A stretch of DNA of 34,560 nt, from NCBI GenBank assembly GCA_026707665.1, contig JAPOWK010000091.1, positions 1 through 34,560 on the forward strand, written 5' to 3'. Origin of the DNA: Chloroflexota bacterium. GTDB taxonomy: Bacteria > Chloroflexota > Anaerolineae > Aggregatilineales > Phototrophicaceae. Shown one piece after another: positions 32,774 to 34,560 of this stretch (its first letter is position 1; every line of letters starts with the position of its first letter). The notes below the pieces were generated by a model. It saw only the letters and a list, made by a program, of their open reading frames with translations, was not told where the DNA came from and ran no database searches. The position numbers were made by a program, and so were the translations under genes.

Positions 32774-33658
32774 TCAGCCTTTCATGCCGGAGAGATTGGC
32801 GCCTTGGATGAACTGCTTTTGAAATAAGAAGAACACGATCAGCACCGGCACAACCATCAAGACCGAGGCCGCCATTTGCTGGTTATAGATGCCACCTTGA
32901 CCGGGCAGCGACGTGAATTTGTATAGACCAATGGCCAGCGTATGCAAGTCCGGGTCTTTCAAGTAGATCAGGGGACCAAGAAAATCGTTCCAACTATTTT
33001 GGAAGCTCAAAATGGCGATTACTACGATGGCGGGTTTGGCGAGCGGGATCATCACTTGGGTAAAAATGCGAAACTCGCTGGCGCCGTCGATCTTGGCTGC
33101 GTCCAGTAGATCTTGCGGTATGCCCAGGAAGAACTGCCGGCAGATAAATATGTAAAAGGCGTTGCCAAAAAAGTTCGGCACGATCAAGGGGTAGAAGGTA
33201 TCGATCCAGCCGATGGCGTCATAGGCGGCATACACCGGAATCAGGCGGACGGCGAAGGGCAGCATTAGCGTCGCCAGCAAAATCAAGAAGAGGGTGTCTC
33301 TGAAGGGGAAGCGGAAGCGGGCAAAGCCATAAGCGACCAGCGTACAGGAACCGATGTCGCCAACGAGCGAGAAGATCGTGATGATCATGGTGTTGCGAAA
33401 TGTCGTGCCGAACTTCCAGAATCTAAGCGCGTCGGTGTAATTTTCCGGCTGCCATACGCGCGGAATCCATTCGACGGGGAAGACGCCAACCTGCTCGAGC
33501 GGCATAAAGGAGGACATGAACATCCAAAACAGGGGCGCAATGAACCACAGGCTCATGAAAATAAGTATGCCGTAGAGCGCAACGCGCCCGATGATTTGGG
33601 TCACGCGGGTGAGCGCGTCGCTGCGGAATTTGGCGGATTGCGTCTCAATGGCTGACAT
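32774..33658 (-). CDS. CUT1-type sugar ABC transporter permease (MalG/UgpE-like)
   Basis: Membrane subunit of a carbohydrate importer, 294 aa, with six hydrophobic segments. The EAA loop is DLLDAAKIDGASEFRIF at about residues 183-199, followed by IPLAKPA. LVAYGFARFRFPFRD and the C-terminal QFIQGANLSGMKG tail are typical of the MalG class. It begins 8 nt after the partner permease and is followed at 11 nt by a sulfatase. The similarity to the pair at 108-1954 is that of a general family; the two systems are not obvious recent duplicates. Confidence 0.93.
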   Translation of the reverse strand: MSAIETQSAKFRSDALTRVTQIIGRVALYGILIFMSLWFIAPLFWMFMSSFMPLEQVGVFPVEWIPRVWQPENYTDALRFWKFGTTFRNTMIITIFSLVGDIGSCTLVAYGFARFRFPFRDTLFLILLATLMLPFAVRLIPVYAAYDAIGWIDTFYPLIVPNFFGNAFYIFICRQFFLGIPQDLLDAAKIDGASEFRIFTQVMIPLAKPAIVVIAILSFQNSWNDFLGPLIYLKDPDLHTLAIGLYKFTSLPGQGGIYNQQMAASVLMVVPVLIVFFLFQKQFIQGANLSGMKG

Positions 33659-33666
33659 TGCTTCTA

Positions 33667-34551
33667 TTACTCCGCGCCTTGATAAAAGACCCAGCGCTGT
33701 GATGAGGCGACGATAACCGCGGTGAAGGCGAATATGATCATGAAAAGGATCCAGGCGAGCGCCGACGAATAACCCATCTGTGGCGGGAGGTATTGAAACG
33801 CGTGGTCAAATAGATGCAAGACATAGGTTCGCGTCGCGTCGCGCGGGGCGCCGCCGGTCATAATGAAAACCTGAGTGAAGACCTGAAACGCCCCAATGAT
33901 ATTGATGAGGACGTTGAGATAAATCGTTGGCGTCATCAGCGGGATGGTGACGCGCCACAAGCGCTGCGCCATGTTGGCGCCGTCAATCTTGGCCGCGTCG
34001 TAATACTCCTCCGGGATGCCCTGCAAACCAGCCAGGAAGATCACCATCGTCACGCCGACCCAGGTCGTGCTCATAATCAGAAAGGCGAGCATAGCGAAAT
34101 CGGGGTCGGCAAACCAGCGGATGCGCGATATGCCAAAAAAGCCCAGGAACCAGTTTAGCAAGCCGGCGCGGGCATTCAACACGTACAACCAAACGATCGA
34201 AAGCGCGACGATGGGCACGACCGAGGGCACGTAGAATAGAGTCCGCCACAAGCCGAGAAAACGCACCTTGGTATTCAGCAGCAACGCGAGGGCGAATCCG
34301 AGCACGATGCGGATCGCGACCGAGCCGCCAACGTAGACGGCGGTGTTTTTGAGCGACTTAAGAAAGAGCGGATCATCGGTGAAGATGTGCTCGTAGTGTT
34401 CAGTGCCGACCCATTCCGGTGGCGCAACGATATTGTATTTGGTGAAGCTCAATACGAAGGATGCGATGAAAGGAAATAGCGCGAAGAGCAAAACGCCAAT
34501 GAACCATGGGGCGATGAAGAGAAAGCCGAACTTGGCTTCGCGTTTGCGCAT
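33667..34551 (-). CDS. CUT1-type sugar ABC transporter permease (MalF/UgpA-like), 5' end possibly outside the window
   Basis: At least 294 aa. It opens at ATG 34551 with MRKREAKFGFLFIAPWFIGVLLF, but the frame stays open to the window edge (LSP before the Met) and no ribosome site is visible, so the true start may lie beyond 34560. Six hydrophobic segments are present. The EAA loop is EEYYDAAKIDGANMAQRLW, followed by IPLMTPT. A binding-protein gene is expected upstream of it, outside the window. No ATPase gene is present in the operon as seen. Confidence 0.9.
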   Translation of the reverse strand: MRKREAKFGFLFIAPWFIGVLLFALFPFIASFVLSFTKYNIVAPPEWVGTEHYEHIFTDDPLFLKSLKNTAVYVGGSVAIRIVLGFALALLLNTKVRFLGLWRTLFYVPSVVPIVALSIVWLYVLNARAGLLNWFLGFFGISRIRWFADPDFAMLAFLIMSTTWVGVTMVIFLAGLQGIPEEYYDAAKIDGANMAQRLWRVTIPLMTPTIYLNVLINIIGAFQVFTQVFIMTGGAPRDATRTYVLHLFDHAFQYLPPQMGYSSALAWILFMIIFAFTAVIVASSQRWVFYQGAE

Positions 34552-34560
34552 GGGCGAGAG

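Overview
The window is a GC-rich, densely coded bacterial segment made almost entirely of transport and catabolic genes. It has 26 protein genes, no RNA genes and no CRISPR. Two kinds of dispersed intergenic hairpin repeat, transporter-rich operons and many carbohydrate and sulfate-ester enzymes suggest a heterotrophic bacterium, perhaps a Chloroflexota (Anaerolineae-like) lineage. That placement is inferred from general resemblance and is not proven by any marker gene here.

Layout. (1) 108-1954, plus: two sugar-type (CUT1) ABC permeases behind a good promoter, with no binding protein or ATPase in view. (2) 7557-1970, minus: a complete branched-chain-amino-acid-type ABC operon in the order binding protein, livH, livM, livG, livF. 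LivH carries a roughly 200-residue membrane extension with an internal duplication. (3) 8103-15758, plus: a family 5 peptide-binding protein, DppB and DppC permeases, a large membrane protein with a spermidine-synthase-like fold, and an S9 peptidase. This looks like peptide uptake followed by hydrolysis. Operons 2 and 3 diverge from a 545-bp region with one convincing sigma-70 promoter for each direction. (4) 16028-17903, plus: a TIM-barrel sugar isomerase/epimerase overlapping a Gfo/Idh/MocA oxidoreductase. (5) 22033-17915, minus: glycogen phosphorylase, then a GH51 arabinofuranosidase with its own palindrome-bearing promoter. (6) 22233-23648, plus: sulfatase. (7) 24559-23654, minus: a DapA-fold lyase with altered active-site residues. 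(8) 24848-26002, plus: an enolase-superfamily dehydratase; it diverges from gene 7 across an inverted-repeat (MITE-like) element. (9) 34551-25993, minus: a tightly packed run of two CUT1 permeases, sulfatase, unknown propeller-like protein, PhyH dioxygenase, FAD oxidoreductase with beta-sandwich tail, and a second PhyH protein with a His-x-Gly motif.

How it may fit together. Regions 4-9 read as an intracellular pathway for imported, probably sulfated, sugars or oligosaccharides. Import would be by the CUT1 permeases, desulfation by cytoplasmic sulfatases, and side-chain oxidation by the PhyH and FAD enzymes. Isomerase and oxidoreductase steps would lead to dehydration by the enolase-family enzyme and carbon-carbon cleavage by the DapA-fold lyase, with GH51 and GlgP releasing arabinose and glucose-1-phosphate. 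The seven-gene block 25993-34551 is the best candidate for an undescribed system, because it joins an unrecognised protein to two different PhyH enzymes and an unusual FAD fusion. The substrate cannot be read from the sequence.
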